Positions 13,501-22,200 of a stretch of 64,000 nucleotides of DNA are shown here, one piece after another. Positions within the stretch are counted from its first letter, which is position 1; every line of letters starts with the position of its first letter. The DNA is from Pelecanus crispus. Its lineage: Eukaryota > Chordata > Aves > Pelecaniformes > Pelecanidae. A program made the translations under genes and the position numbers. The notes under the pieces were generated by a model, which saw only the letters and a list, made by a program, of their open reading frames with translations, did not search any database and was not told where the DNA came from. The stretch covers positions 30,813,150 through 30,877,149 of the forward strand of contig NC_134653.1 of the NCBI RefSeq assembly GCF_030463565.1. The letters are read 5' to 3'.

Positions 13501-15818
13501 CACCGTTGCCCTCTACCTCGATTTGTTCAACCTGCTGGCAAACGGCTTCTTTGGAGCAATGTGCACGATGCTGGGCTGGCCGCCCACTGCTTCTCGATTG
13601 CCAGGCGACTCAAACAAAACCTGAAACCTTTCAGCTGTTGGCCAAGGAACCAACAGCTTGGGGACACATGCAGCTGGGCCTTGTGTTGTTCAGGCTCGGT
13701 ACGCTAACTTAACACCTTTTGGATCTCTACCCCTCTGTGAAATTCGGTTGAACTTGGCCAATGAGTTCAAAGTTAGCAGAGGGAAATTAAAAAGAGAAGA
13801 ATACAAGACCACATGATCTTCCTTCCCTTAGGAAAGGAGGCTAGAAACGGTAACATTTATGCTAACTATTTTCTTCTTAGTTTATCACAACATGAAAATG
13901 TTAAAATACCTCTTAGGAGATGCAGCAAAGTGAGTGACAAGTATTGATGCTCAGTGGACTGGTTCTGGTCTGTCTTGTATTGTGCTGTGAATTCCTCCAG
14001 CCACTTGATGAAAGAGGGACAGGAAGATAAGCCTTGCAGCAAGGAGTTCATGAAGCAGGTGTTTCCTAAGTTAAGAAGGCCAGGTACAAGCCCTACAAAG
14101 AGAAGTGTAAGGGTTTACACCATGAAGTCTAGGAAAACCTTACTGTTGTGACAGGACAAGGAGTAATGGTTTTAAACTAAAGGAAGACAGATTTAGACCA
14201 GATATAAGGAAGAAATTTTTTACCATGAGGGTGGTGAAGCACTGGCACAGGTTGCCCAGAGAGGTGGTGGAGGCCCCATCCCTAGAAACATTCCAGGTCA
14301 GGTTGGACGGGGCTCTGAGCACCCTGATCTGGTTAAAGCTGTCCCTGCTCACTGCAGGGGGGGCGGGCTAGGTGACCTCTAAAGGTCCCTTCCAACCCAA
14401 AGCATTCTATGATTATATTTTTGAGTAGCAAGTGTTGTGTTGGGTATTAAAATTACATTAAAATTGAATTATTTCAGTTTATTTGGTACTCGCACCCAGT
14501 GAAAACTAGAAGACCCTGGTATGTACAACAGCATACTGTAAAGTGTTTATATACATGGTGGTCTCTGAGACTTAAACCACTGTGAAAATCTTCTTAAAAT
14601 TTCTTTGAAAAAACACTCTTTTTTCCCTGATAGGCACAGATTTCTATCAACAACACTAAGGTTCAGGGTTATCTGCAAGTTACCATATGAACTGCAAAAT
14701 TCTTGGTTCCAACACGTAGCATAGGAGCCCCTTATCGTGCAGGTTTACGGAGCCCGTGGGGCCACTGCTGCACCGCTGTGTGCTTCAACTGGGTTTGGTG
14801 AAGATTTCTCTTTTGCTCAGATTAGTACATTGTTACGAAAACTCCTGGGTTGCCAAGGATTAGTATTTCTGTACAACTCTGCTTAGCAAAGAGAATTGCA
14901 CTTCTCTTGCACTAATGTTCGATAAGAGCACGTTCATTTGGCACACCAAAATGCAAAATAAAATAAAGCGCGTTACCTGCAGCAGTTCAGTAATGGACTT
15001 ATCATGACAGAAAAATATGTCTAATGAGTCAGGATTTTAGAAAAATGTCAATTGATACAATTGATACGTTACATAAGTAAGAGAAGTCCTTTGTTCAATA
15101 CTTACTTTTTTTTTTTTGTTACATTTCTAACCAGGACAGCGACCAAAATTTTATCTTGAAAATAATTTACAGACGCTAATGCTAAAAACCAGAAACAGGT
15201 GCGCTTCCAACATCTAGGAGAGCGCTCGGGCCAAGGCGAAAGGCCCAGCAGAATGAACTTTGGCGGCTGCTTTCCCGTGCTCGCCGTGCCCGGGGCAGGC
15301 CCCCGGGCCCCCCTACCTCTCCGGCGCCTCTTCCTCTCGGCGATGGGCCCCCACAGCACGTACATCCCCGCCGCCACAGCAACGACGACCCCCCCGATAA
15401 CGCCCCAGTTCTTCATCGCTTTATACCTGAAACGGGGGTGGGGAAAAACAAAATAAAAACAACCAACCGGGAGGTCGCTACCTCCGGCTGCAGAGAGGCG
15501 CGTCGGACACACGGACGCGGGGGTAGGGGCAAGGAGGCGGCGGCCGCCCGGGAGGCTCGCCCCGCTCCCGCATGCTTCAACGTCCCCCTCCCGGCACCGC
15601 TCCCGGCGCTCGGTGCCTGGCTCGGGAAGGGAAGGGAAGGGAAGGGGAGGAAGGGCCGGCCTCGGCCGCTGGCCCCGCCACACCGCCCGGGCCGCCGCCG
15701 CGGCCCCCGCCCGCACCAGGCCTGCCCCCCCCGCCGCCCCCGCTGACCTGGCCGCCGCCCCGGCCCGCAGGAACCGCCGCACCGCCCCGCCCGCCTCCGC
15801 GCCGCCGCCGGGCAGCAT
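4332..15818 (-). CDS. USP30: USP30, mitochondrial ubiquitin carboxyl-terminal hydrolase 30 (complete, 13 coding exons)
   Basis: USP30 is the outer-mitochondrial-membrane deubiquitinase that removes ubiquitin placed by Parkin and so restrains mitophagy. The joined exons give 508 aa (human is 517) with every splice phase compatible. A single membrane anchor lies at about residues 33-49 (GVIGG...YVLW), followed by a basic stretch ERKRRRR at 54-60. The USP fold then starts with the Cys box GNTCFMN, nucleophile C73. Two CxxC zinc-ribbon pairs, CKHC and CDNC, are intact. The His box HSGHFVTY gives H443, and WLWISDD gives S468, the Ser that USP30 uses in place of the usual Asn/Asp. The start is the ATG at 15818-15816, inside a CpG island; the short N-terminus before the anchor aligns with the human one. 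USP30 is divergent from SVOP and convergent with ALKBH2. There is no sign of decay. Confidence 0.96.
5327..5351. repeat. Short perfect inverted repeat in a USP30 intron
   Basis: AAATCCATA and TATGGATTT flank a 7-base spacer, giving a 9-bp perfect stem in the last USP30 intron. It is probably chance. Confidence 0.6.
5701..5809 (-). CDS. USP30: USP30 coding exon 12
   Basis: It encodes the poorly conserved insert containing LLFMNGACSPSF, which matches human IFMNGACSPS. The acceptor is TTGCAG|AT and the donor CAG|GTAAGT. Confidence 0.93.
6466..6685 (-). CDS. USP30: USP30 coding exon 11
   Basis: It encodes LPQCLCIHLQRLSWSNQG, KRHEHVQFNEFLIMDIYKY and a variable linker. The acceptor is TGAAG|CTC and the donor TCAG|GTACTT. 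Confidence 0.95.
7701..7781 (-). CDS. USP30: USP30 coding exon 10
   Basis: It encodes 27 residues, IQAEGTLNGQ through TTFVKQLKLGK. The acceptor is ATTTCAG and the donor AAG|GTGAGG. Confidence 0.95.
8368..8454 (-). CDS. USP30: USP30 coding exon 9 (second zinc CxxC)
   Basis: It encodes 29 residues from GRPMTLDHCLHHFISSES to VVCDNCTK, which carries the second CxxC. The donor is AAA|GTATGT. Confidence 0.96.
9566..9625 (-). CDS. USP30: USP30 coding exon 8 (60 nt)
   Basis: It encodes the 20 residues SPVRYDTFDSLSLSIPAAVW. Phase is 0 at both ends; the acceptor is TTGCAG and the donor TGG|GTACGT. Confidence 0.95.
10384..10478 (-). CDS. USP30: USP30 coding exon 7 (first zinc CxxC)
   Basis: It encodes SNHWKSQHPFHGRLTSNM and then VCKHCEHQ, which carries the first CxxC of the USP finger. 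The acceptor is TTTCAG|GG and the donor CAG|GTAGAG. Confidence 0.96.
10742..10784 (-). CDS. USP30: USP30 coding exon 6 (43 nt)
   Basis: This very short exon encodes QPEITQKQISCRTR. The acceptor is CTGTAG|CAG and the donor GAG|GTATGC. Its phase joins exons 5 and 7 correctly. Confidence 0.93.
10844..10903. repeat. Perfect tandem duplication of 30 bp in a USP30 intron
   Basis: The 30-base unit beginning ATGTTCTTATTTC and ending ATATGCTTCT occurs twice in a row with no mismatch. It lies in the intron between coding exons 5 and 6, about 60 bases upstream (in transcription sense) of exon 6. Confidence 0.95.
11557..11655 (-). CDS. USP30: USP30 coding exon 5
   Basis: It encodes 33 residues from DAHELFHVLTSSLEDERD to FDVHSLE, phase 0 at both ends. 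QDAHE matches the USP 'QQDAxEF' box region. The donor is GAG|GTGACT. Confidence 0.96.
12526..12629 (-). CDS. USP30: USP30 coding exon 4
   Basis: It encodes LSCQEVTEDDVLDASCLLE through RMYRWQISSFEEQ. The acceptor is TCTCTAG|CT and the donor CAG|GTGATT. Confidence 0.96.
13910..14092 (-). CDS. USP30: USP30 coding exon 3 (catalytic Cys box)
   Basis: It encodes LVPGLLNLGNTCFMNSLLQG, with nucleophile C73, through to SLTLLHLLR. The acceptor is TTTGTAG|GG and the donor AAGAG|GTATTT. Confidence 0.96.
14149..14414 (+). mobile_element. CR1 LINE 3' fragment, 5'-truncated
   Basis: The typical CR1 3' end is seen: AGACAGATTTAGACC, GGTGGTGAAGCACTGG, GGTTGCCCAGAGAGGTGG and CCTTCCAACCCAAAGCATTC, ending in the ATTCTATGAT tail. 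It lies in USP30 intron 2, antisense to USP30. It differs in sequence from the two copies at 16.1 kb and 43.6 kb, so it belongs to another CR1 subfamily. Confidence 0.93.
15317..15426 (-). CDS. USP30: USP30 coding exon 2
   Basis: It encodes YKAMKNWGVIGG, the hydrophobic anchor and the ERKRRRR stop-transfer stretch. The acceptor is TTTCAG|G and the donor GAG|GTAGGG. Confidence 0.95.
15748..15818 (-). CDS. USP30: USP30 coding exon 1
   Basis: It encodes residues 1-23 plus two bases of Arg24, the short N-terminal tail before the membrane anchor (RRFLRAGAAA). The donor reads AG|GTCAGC. It lies within a CpG island. Confidence 0.88.
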
Positions 15819-16114
15819 CGCCCCCGCCGGAACCAGCGCCCCGCGGGCAGGCGGCGCGGCGGACGGGGCGGCGGAGCGCCGGAAGTGGCGCGGGGTGCCC
15901 TGTTAGCGGGCGGACCGCCCCTAGCAACGGGCGGCGGCAGGCGGCCGGTCGGAAAGCGGCGGGGCACCGGCCTGCGCCGGGCCGGGCCCTCAACCGGGCA
16001 AGGCGGCTGCAGCGGTCCGCGCTGCCCATTCCCTGGCAGCCCCCCGGGCCTCCTGAGGGGACACCGGCTTGGGCGGGGGGGGTGTGTGTCTCAAAGCTGC
16101 GGGGAGGAGGTGGG

Positions 16115-16365
16115 ATGCTTAAATCCCACAAGCTCAAGTTGCGCCAGGGGAGGTTTAGATTGGATATTAGGGAAAAACTCTTCTCCAGAAGGGTTGTCAA
16201 GCATTGGAACAGGCTGTCCAGGGAACTGGTTGGGTCCCCATCCCTGGAGGTATTTAAAAGACGTGTAGATGTGATGCTTAGGGACGTGGTTTAGTGGTGG
16301 ACTTGGCAGTGCCAGATTAACGGTTGGACTCGATGATCTTAAAGGTCTTTTCCAACCTAAATGAT
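16115..16365 (+). mobile_element. CR1 LINE 3' fragment upstream of USP30
   Basis: It shares GCTCAAGTTGCGCCAGGG, GATATTAGG, GGGTTGTCAAGCATTGGAAC, GTGGTTTAGTGGTGGACTTG and GGACTCGATGATCTTAAAGG with the longer copy at 43.6 kb. It stops just before the terminal ATTCTATG repeats. It abuts the outer edge of the USP30 CpG island. Confidence 0.95.
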
Positions 16366-18939
16366 GAAACTGGCCACACCCCACAGAGAGAGAACAGCTC
16401 TCGTCGCTGCATGGCACACACCAGCCCTGAGGCTCCTCTGTGCTGCCTTGACACCCTCTCCCTCTGTACCTGGTATTTGAGGGCCTCGCTCTGTTTGCTC
16501 TCCACCTAGTGCTGTTTTTCACTGATGCGTTTTGGGGATCGTTTAGAGAAAGAAGTATTTCACATCAGTGCCAGGAGAGGAGGCATTCGGGAGCGCTTGC
16601 AGGCAGAATGACTGACACATGCAGCTTTTGAGAGCACCTCGAGATGGCAGCTGCTGATCGTGTCTGTGGGCCTGGCAGGTAACAGTCTCCCTCTTCACAC
16701 CTCCCCAGATTAATCCTAACGACCTTTGTTAGTGAAGTGTCTGCTACACCCTGTGTGTCTTTCTGGCCAAGTCCTTGTTCACCTGACATTGCTCCAGGTG
16801 CGCCAGGAGGCTGTTTGTAAGAGGAAAGCAGTCTGGAGAGTAGGAGAGGAGACAGCAAGGGGCTGAGAGGAACAGGGGAGCGACAGACAGAAGAGAAGGA
16901 TGTGAAGAAATAAAAGTCCTGACAGCTGCAGTGTAAGTGTGCAATCTACCGTTCTCATGGCTGTCTCACGCAAGTTAAATATGTGAGACAAAAGAACCAG
17001 CATGCTTAGGGGCCAAATCTCACACCCTTAACTTACCGGACCTTATTTAGTAAAAAAGTAATTTAGCTGCTGTATTCTGAAAAGAAAGTTGTTGCTTATG
17101 CAATGAACGTATAAGCTAAAAGTCTGCTTGAAACATGCCATTTTCTAGCAAGTTTTATGGGGAGAAGCAACCCAGAGTCTCTGTGAACTCATGTTTTGTG
17201 GAGAAATCTCATCCTGCAATTCAGTCAGGCTGCTCTGCTGCGACTGCTCTGATAAAGGCCCGCGATGACTGCTTTCCTCTGGAAGTTTCAGTTCAGCAAC
17301 TCCTCCCATCGTGCTGACTTTACCTACAGTATTTTACCTGTGAAACAGAACAGACTTCTTGGATCATGGAAAACATTGAACTATGGTTTCTTTAACCCAC
17401 ATTTTCTAAAGAGGAAACATAAAACTTGCAAATCAGGAAGGTGTTGGTAGACCAGTTTTATCTACCGAGGCCTTCGTTTTTTAATTGCGATGGGCCAGGC
17501 TGCCTTTCATTCCAGGTAAACTACTGAGCTCCTTTGTGGTAACAAATAGCTGGAACAATGCCATTCTTCAGCCCGAACGTGTCACCACCCAATTCAAAGA
17601 CAAGTAAAAGGTTGCATGAGTGAAGAGTTGTGTTGTTTACGGAAATCTGTGTGTCTGTGAAGGATAAGCAGAAAATGGCAACAGAGCTGATAATGGAAGG
17701 CAGAGGGAGATACCAAATACATCCTCAACAAGTTCTCAAAACTTGTTCTCTGAAAAAGCCTTTTTTTTAATGCTTTTGAGAATATATTACAGAACATGCA
17801 TGCATTTCATGCAATTAAAATTGTTTTTTATCACACTTCTAGGGTAGTGTTCAGTTGCCTAAGCACAGGCATCTTGATCCATGTGAGAGAGCCTGAAGGT
17901 GCCTGAGATATCCACATGGTCCTGTGTGATCTACCATACAGTGCTGTGTAAAATCCACAGCTGGAGGCCAAGGAGATACACAGTTACCTAAAATGGAGCC
18001 AATGTCTACATGTAGGCATCTGGATTCCACTCCTAGCTACAAATACTTCATTAAACAATTATTCTCACTATTTTTAAGGAAGCTGAAACCCTAGCTAGGT
18101 CAGCTGCAAGTCCTTTCTTATAAATACTAAAACCTGCCAACATTTTCAATATTTAGTGTCACAAACTAAGTCTGTGTGATAGTTGAACAACTCCCATTCG
18201 CAAACTGAAGCATGTCTGGTTTGTCATAGCTAAGCCTAAGCCTCTTGCATCATCCGTTGTTCCCTGACCTGAATTTGTACAACTTAATTCTTCTTCCTCA
18301 CTGTAGTGCTTTTCACCTGTCTTCATTTGATGTCATCTTGTTGATTTCAGGCCATCTTTCCAATTTGTCAAAGGTACTTTAAAATTTAATCACGTCAAAT
18401 GTCTCCTAGTCATCTTCCTAGCATATATTTCCTCTTTGTTTTCTCCTGCAGGCCTTTCTCTGCAAAGGATTCTTCTGTAAATGCAGGCTTATGCACAAAT
18501 AAACTGTCTCTTCCAATTGAAGGAGAAGGCCTACAGGGATGAATGTGCCAGGGTGACAGTATATCTTTTCAGGTAAGTAATTGAGGTTTTTACAAACTAA
18601 TCTCATTCTCCATCTAGGAGTGCACGCTCGGAAGGCCTCCCAGGTCGCTACAAGGGATCACGTATGGGAACTGTCCTTGGGTTCCCGAAGCGTTCACTGT
18701 AATAATATAATTTTCTGCGAAGCCCCTCGCCAAAATTCAGCGGTTCTGCCGCCCGGGCTGGCGTCGTGTTCCCCAGAAGCCCCTTCGCTGTCCTGCTGGG
18801 AGCAGAGGCATCTAAACCAACTTGGCTTGGCTTTCCTTCTGGATGTCTCCATCCCGTCCGCTTCATTTTCTCCCAGTCTGTGATACTCCCCGGGAGTGCA
18901 CCCTGCCGATGGAGCGGTCATCTGCCACTGATCCCCGAG
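16366..18939. other. USP30-SVOP divergent intergenic region
   Basis: No gene or recognisable repeat is seen. The segment is mixed in composition and becomes GC-rich towards 18.7 kb as the SVOP promoter is approached. It may hold regulatory DNA for either gene, but nothing in the sequence proves this. Confidence 0.5.
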
Positions 18940-19078
18940 GGGACGAGGACCGGCGGTGACAGGGGAGCCGAGCCCCGGTCCTGGCCAGGCTGGCGGGTGG
19001 CACCCCCGGAGCGGGGACGGGAAGGGGAGGGAGCCGCTGGACGCCGGGCCGCGGCCGCCCCGCCGCCTCCGCCCGCCC

Positions 19079-19132
19079 CGCCGTGCCGAGCCGTGCCGAG
19101 CCGAGCCGAGCCGTGCCGTGCCGAGCCGAGCC
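19079..19132. repeat. CCGAG/CCGTG pentamer tandem array
   Basis: About ten pentamers alternate between CCGTG and CCGAG, roughly 125-175 bases before the SVOP ATG. They are in the promoter or 5' UTR. Confidence 0.9.
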
Positions 19133-19212
19133 GCTCGGTGCGGGCTGCCGGCCGCCGCCGGAGCTGTCCAGCCGGCCGCGCCTGCCTGCCCGCAGCTCCA
19201 GCCATCCCCGCC

Positions 19213-19227
19213 ATGCGAGAGCGATGA
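19213..19227 (+). other. SVOP upstream ORF 1 (MRER-stop)
   Basis: This four-codon frame, ATG CGA GAG CGA TGA, precedes the SVOP start by 43 bases. Its stop overlaps the ATG of a second upstream ORF in an ATGA. It matters only if the 5' UTR covers it. Confidence 0.6.
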
Positions 19228-19280
19228 GAGCAGCTCCTCCAGACGCAGCCCGGCAATGGAGGATGATTTATTCCAGCTGA
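19224..19280 (+). other. SVOP upstream ORF 2 overlapping the main start
   Basis: This 18-codon frame ([18 protein letters not shown]) starts in the ATGA that ends ORF 1 and runs out of frame across the SVOP ATG at 19256. It could lower initiation at SVOP. Confidence 0.55.
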
Positions 19281-19290
19281 GACAGCTGCC
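19256..19290 (+). CDS. SVOP: SVOP coding exon 1
   Basis: It encodes [11 protein letters not shown] plus two bases of Pro12. The donor is CC|GTGAGT. Two upstream ORFs precede it. Confidence 0.93.
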
Positions 19291-22200
19291 GTGAGTAGCA
19301 CCGATAGGGGAGCGGGGATGCGCAGGATTTCTTCTAAACGGGCTGCAGGGATATTGTGAATCCTGGTGATTTTTAAGGGAATTATTTCTAGGAAGTGTCT
19401 TAGGCCCCGGGAAGCAGGCCGTTTTCCCTGTATACCTGCCTGGGTTCAGCATCCTGGGGGCATGCAGGGATCCATTTGTTACATAAATTCACTCAATTTT
19501 TATTTTTCGCGTGAACTTGATGGTGGTAGAAATAAGGAGGGGTGGAATAAAACCGTGGAAGTGCCGAAAGATTTTTGGGGAGGAAACGTTACTATTGCAT
19601 TTGCAAGGTGGATTGCATCTGTAAATAACATTGTGCTAGGGAGGGCATCTTCCTCGGCTTCCTCCTTCATGCCGTGAACTGATTGCAGATCAGAACCTTT
19701 TTTGCAAAGGTGTGTTTGCAGTGAGTATCATTGATATTTGCTAGCTGTATGTTTTGGAGAAGCAAACATTGCTGCACAAGGAAAATACTGTTATTTGTGA
19801 GGAACCCCTTGCTGTTGGGATGTGGTTGCTGGGTCTGTGCAAAAAGGTGATAAAAGCATTGCTGCCTTTTAATACTGGTATTTCCTTTCCTTTTCATAAA
19901 TGCTAAATGTTTCCTTTAAAAACAAGTGCATTTCTCCTAATGCTCCATTAGCAGGTGCTTTGAAACACATTCCTATTTATAAATCATTGACTCTGTAAGG
20001 CAGGGAATAAATGCTTAAAGTTGATTTTAAATATTAATGAGCTCATGTCAATGACAGAGCAAACTGTCCCATAACATTTCTAATAAGTTGGGAAAATGGA
20101 CATGAACTCCAGTTATCTTTAAATACTTAGTTCAGATGCATTCAGCTTGTCAGTAAAAAGAATAAGACATGATTTCATTAGGCCATTTTCCCCAATCTTT
20201 TTTAAAAAAAAAAACCCAACACAGAAAAATATTCTAAAGTACCTTTCAATGTAGGTGTAATTAGACTTATTCAGTGCTGTGAGATCTTGCAAACAAATGC
20301 AGCTCTCTGAGATGTCTCAGCTGTGAAGAATTTTGCAAGTATGGAACAGGAAATTTCACTGTGTGTTTTCTTCTTCATTTGTGTCAATTTGTTTCATAGG
20401 TTCCTAAGTGATAAACATATTTTTTTATTTCCTGTGATGAGGAATGTGGCCAGATAGCTCTCTACTCAGATTGCTATTGAAGTATTTACAATTTTGAGAT
20501 CAGTCACTGCCTTTGTGTAGTATCTGGAACCATCATCTCCAAAATGGACAGTTCTGAAAGTCTACTTCAACAACTACTACAAAATAAGAAACAGTAATAC
20601 AGGGGTTTTGTGATCAGGTACTTCAAAGTCAGGAAGGTTTTTTTGGCATGTTTATTTTGCCTGTGGTTTACTAGGACACTGAACAGTTACCAGCATAGGT
20701 TCTATGGATGATTTTCAGTTATAAACCCATGGAGTAATGGCACTTTAGACCTCCTGAAATCTGGGGAAAAGGTGTCCGTATACTTCAATGAACTTTGCAC
20801 CAGGCCTTGAGGCTGCTGAAGTTATAGTAACTTTAAAATTAAAAAAAAAACCCAAATATAAAAGTTTACTTCCTGTAGAGTTAAACCAGGTGCTTGTAAA
20901 GCTGTTGCAAATAAGATATGAAGGGTACTTTGATATTAATTGCCCTTTGTAATAAAAAAGTCATCTCATGGGCATACAAATTTCAGTGTTTGTTTGCTGA
21001 GAGTATGGATTATGTAGGTCATATGAGGATTATATCTTCAGTGACAATTTTAACAGTAATAATTACTTGTGTTCATCCCGTAGGGTCAGGGCAAAAGAAA
21101 ATTCAAACCAAGATAGTTCTACTGAGGTTAAAAAAAACCAATCAGATTAAGAGAATTTAAAATTGAGCTTCTCAATGGAACTAAATATGAACTTGAATTC
21201 AGATGAGTTTCATTGTTTTGTTTGTCTTTTCTTACAACTGAGTGAAGGACACTCTGCATACCCCAAATCAGAATGTGAGATAACCCCTTGTTTCACTGCA
21301 GTCAATGTAGTTTTCTTGTTCATTTCAAAGACGCCTGGGTTTTTTTTTCATGTTCTTATGTTTAGGATCTTCAAATGTTATCTTAGAAAACAAAATTTGT
21401 GACTCTCTTGTTTGTCTGCCAAGACATAAAGGCCAGAGAAAAGCTTTCAGTTTCCTGCTGCAGATGATGAGAGCATTACTAAAGTAGTGCAAGGAATATT
21501 TGCCCCTTGCAGATCTTGGAATGCCCTGTTTACCTGAAAAAATAATCCCAAAACATCTCAACAGTGTGCAAAGCAGGCTGTTCTAAAGATGAGTGATAAC
21601 CTCACAAAATGGTCACTGTACTTCTCTCTATCTCCAGGTTACTTCCAGAATATCATTAGGGAATATGTGCAATTCCCCAGATGGGATGTGGTCAGGGAAA
21701 TAAGATATGTGCCAGGACTGGGGGGGGGGGGGGGGGGGGGAACCCCAGCCAACTTCTGTATCCCTCTGCTTTATGCTTCTACCACAGTGTAATCCTAAAC
21801 TGGACTGAATGGCTGGTCATGGCCAGGACTCCTCTCTTAGTAAAACAAACCTGTGGGTAACCGAGATGTTTGTTCCTTCATCCTCTTGTCCACCAAAACC
21901 CCATTTACAGGAGTTTTGTAGATTGCCCATCACTTTGCCCTTATATTAAATATTGATTGTGTCATCAGCACTTGTAAGAGAAAGTAAGAGTTAAGGTCTT
22001 GCCAAATGTGAAAAGTCTTTCAGATCACCTTTAGAAATGTCATACATGCATGTCAGTTGCCTGCAGCTGCAGTTGGCAAGGATACTGATAGTTTAGTTTT
22101 GCTGGCCCTTAAACCAGAGGATTACACAGAAGTTCGAGAGGCACTCTGCTAATCTTTATTGTAGAATTAAAATGTTCAGGTATTGGAAGTCAGAAGAGGT

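Larger units (their letters stand above)
15280..16080. promoter_or_regulatory. USP30: CpG island at the USP30 start
   Basis: The segment is very G+C and CpG rich, covers coding exons 1-2 and the upstream flank, and contains GGGAA tandem repeats at 15628-15650. No TATA box is seen, which fits a housekeeping promoter. The long open frames through it on both strands (for example 15572-16294) reflect the lack of stops in GC-rich DNA. Edges are approximate. Confidence 0.85.
18940..19310. promoter_or_regulatory. SVOP: CpG island at the SVOP start
   Basis: This is a dense CpG segment ending at the SVOP start codon. It includes a run of CCGAG/CCGTG pentamers at 19079-19132. No TATA box is seen close to the ATG. 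The transcription start is not defined by the sequence. Confidence 0.8.

Noticed and set aside
15572-16294. Long open frames on both strands around the USP30 promoter
   Set aside because: Low-complexity Pro/Arg/Ala frames in a CpG island; the one at 15572 also runs into the CR1. Only coding exons 1 and 2 of USP30 are supported.
18694-19452. 252-codon minus-strand frame opposite SVOP exon 1
   Set aside because: It is antisense to the SVOP promoter, has pentamer-derived repeats in its middle, and matches no protein.
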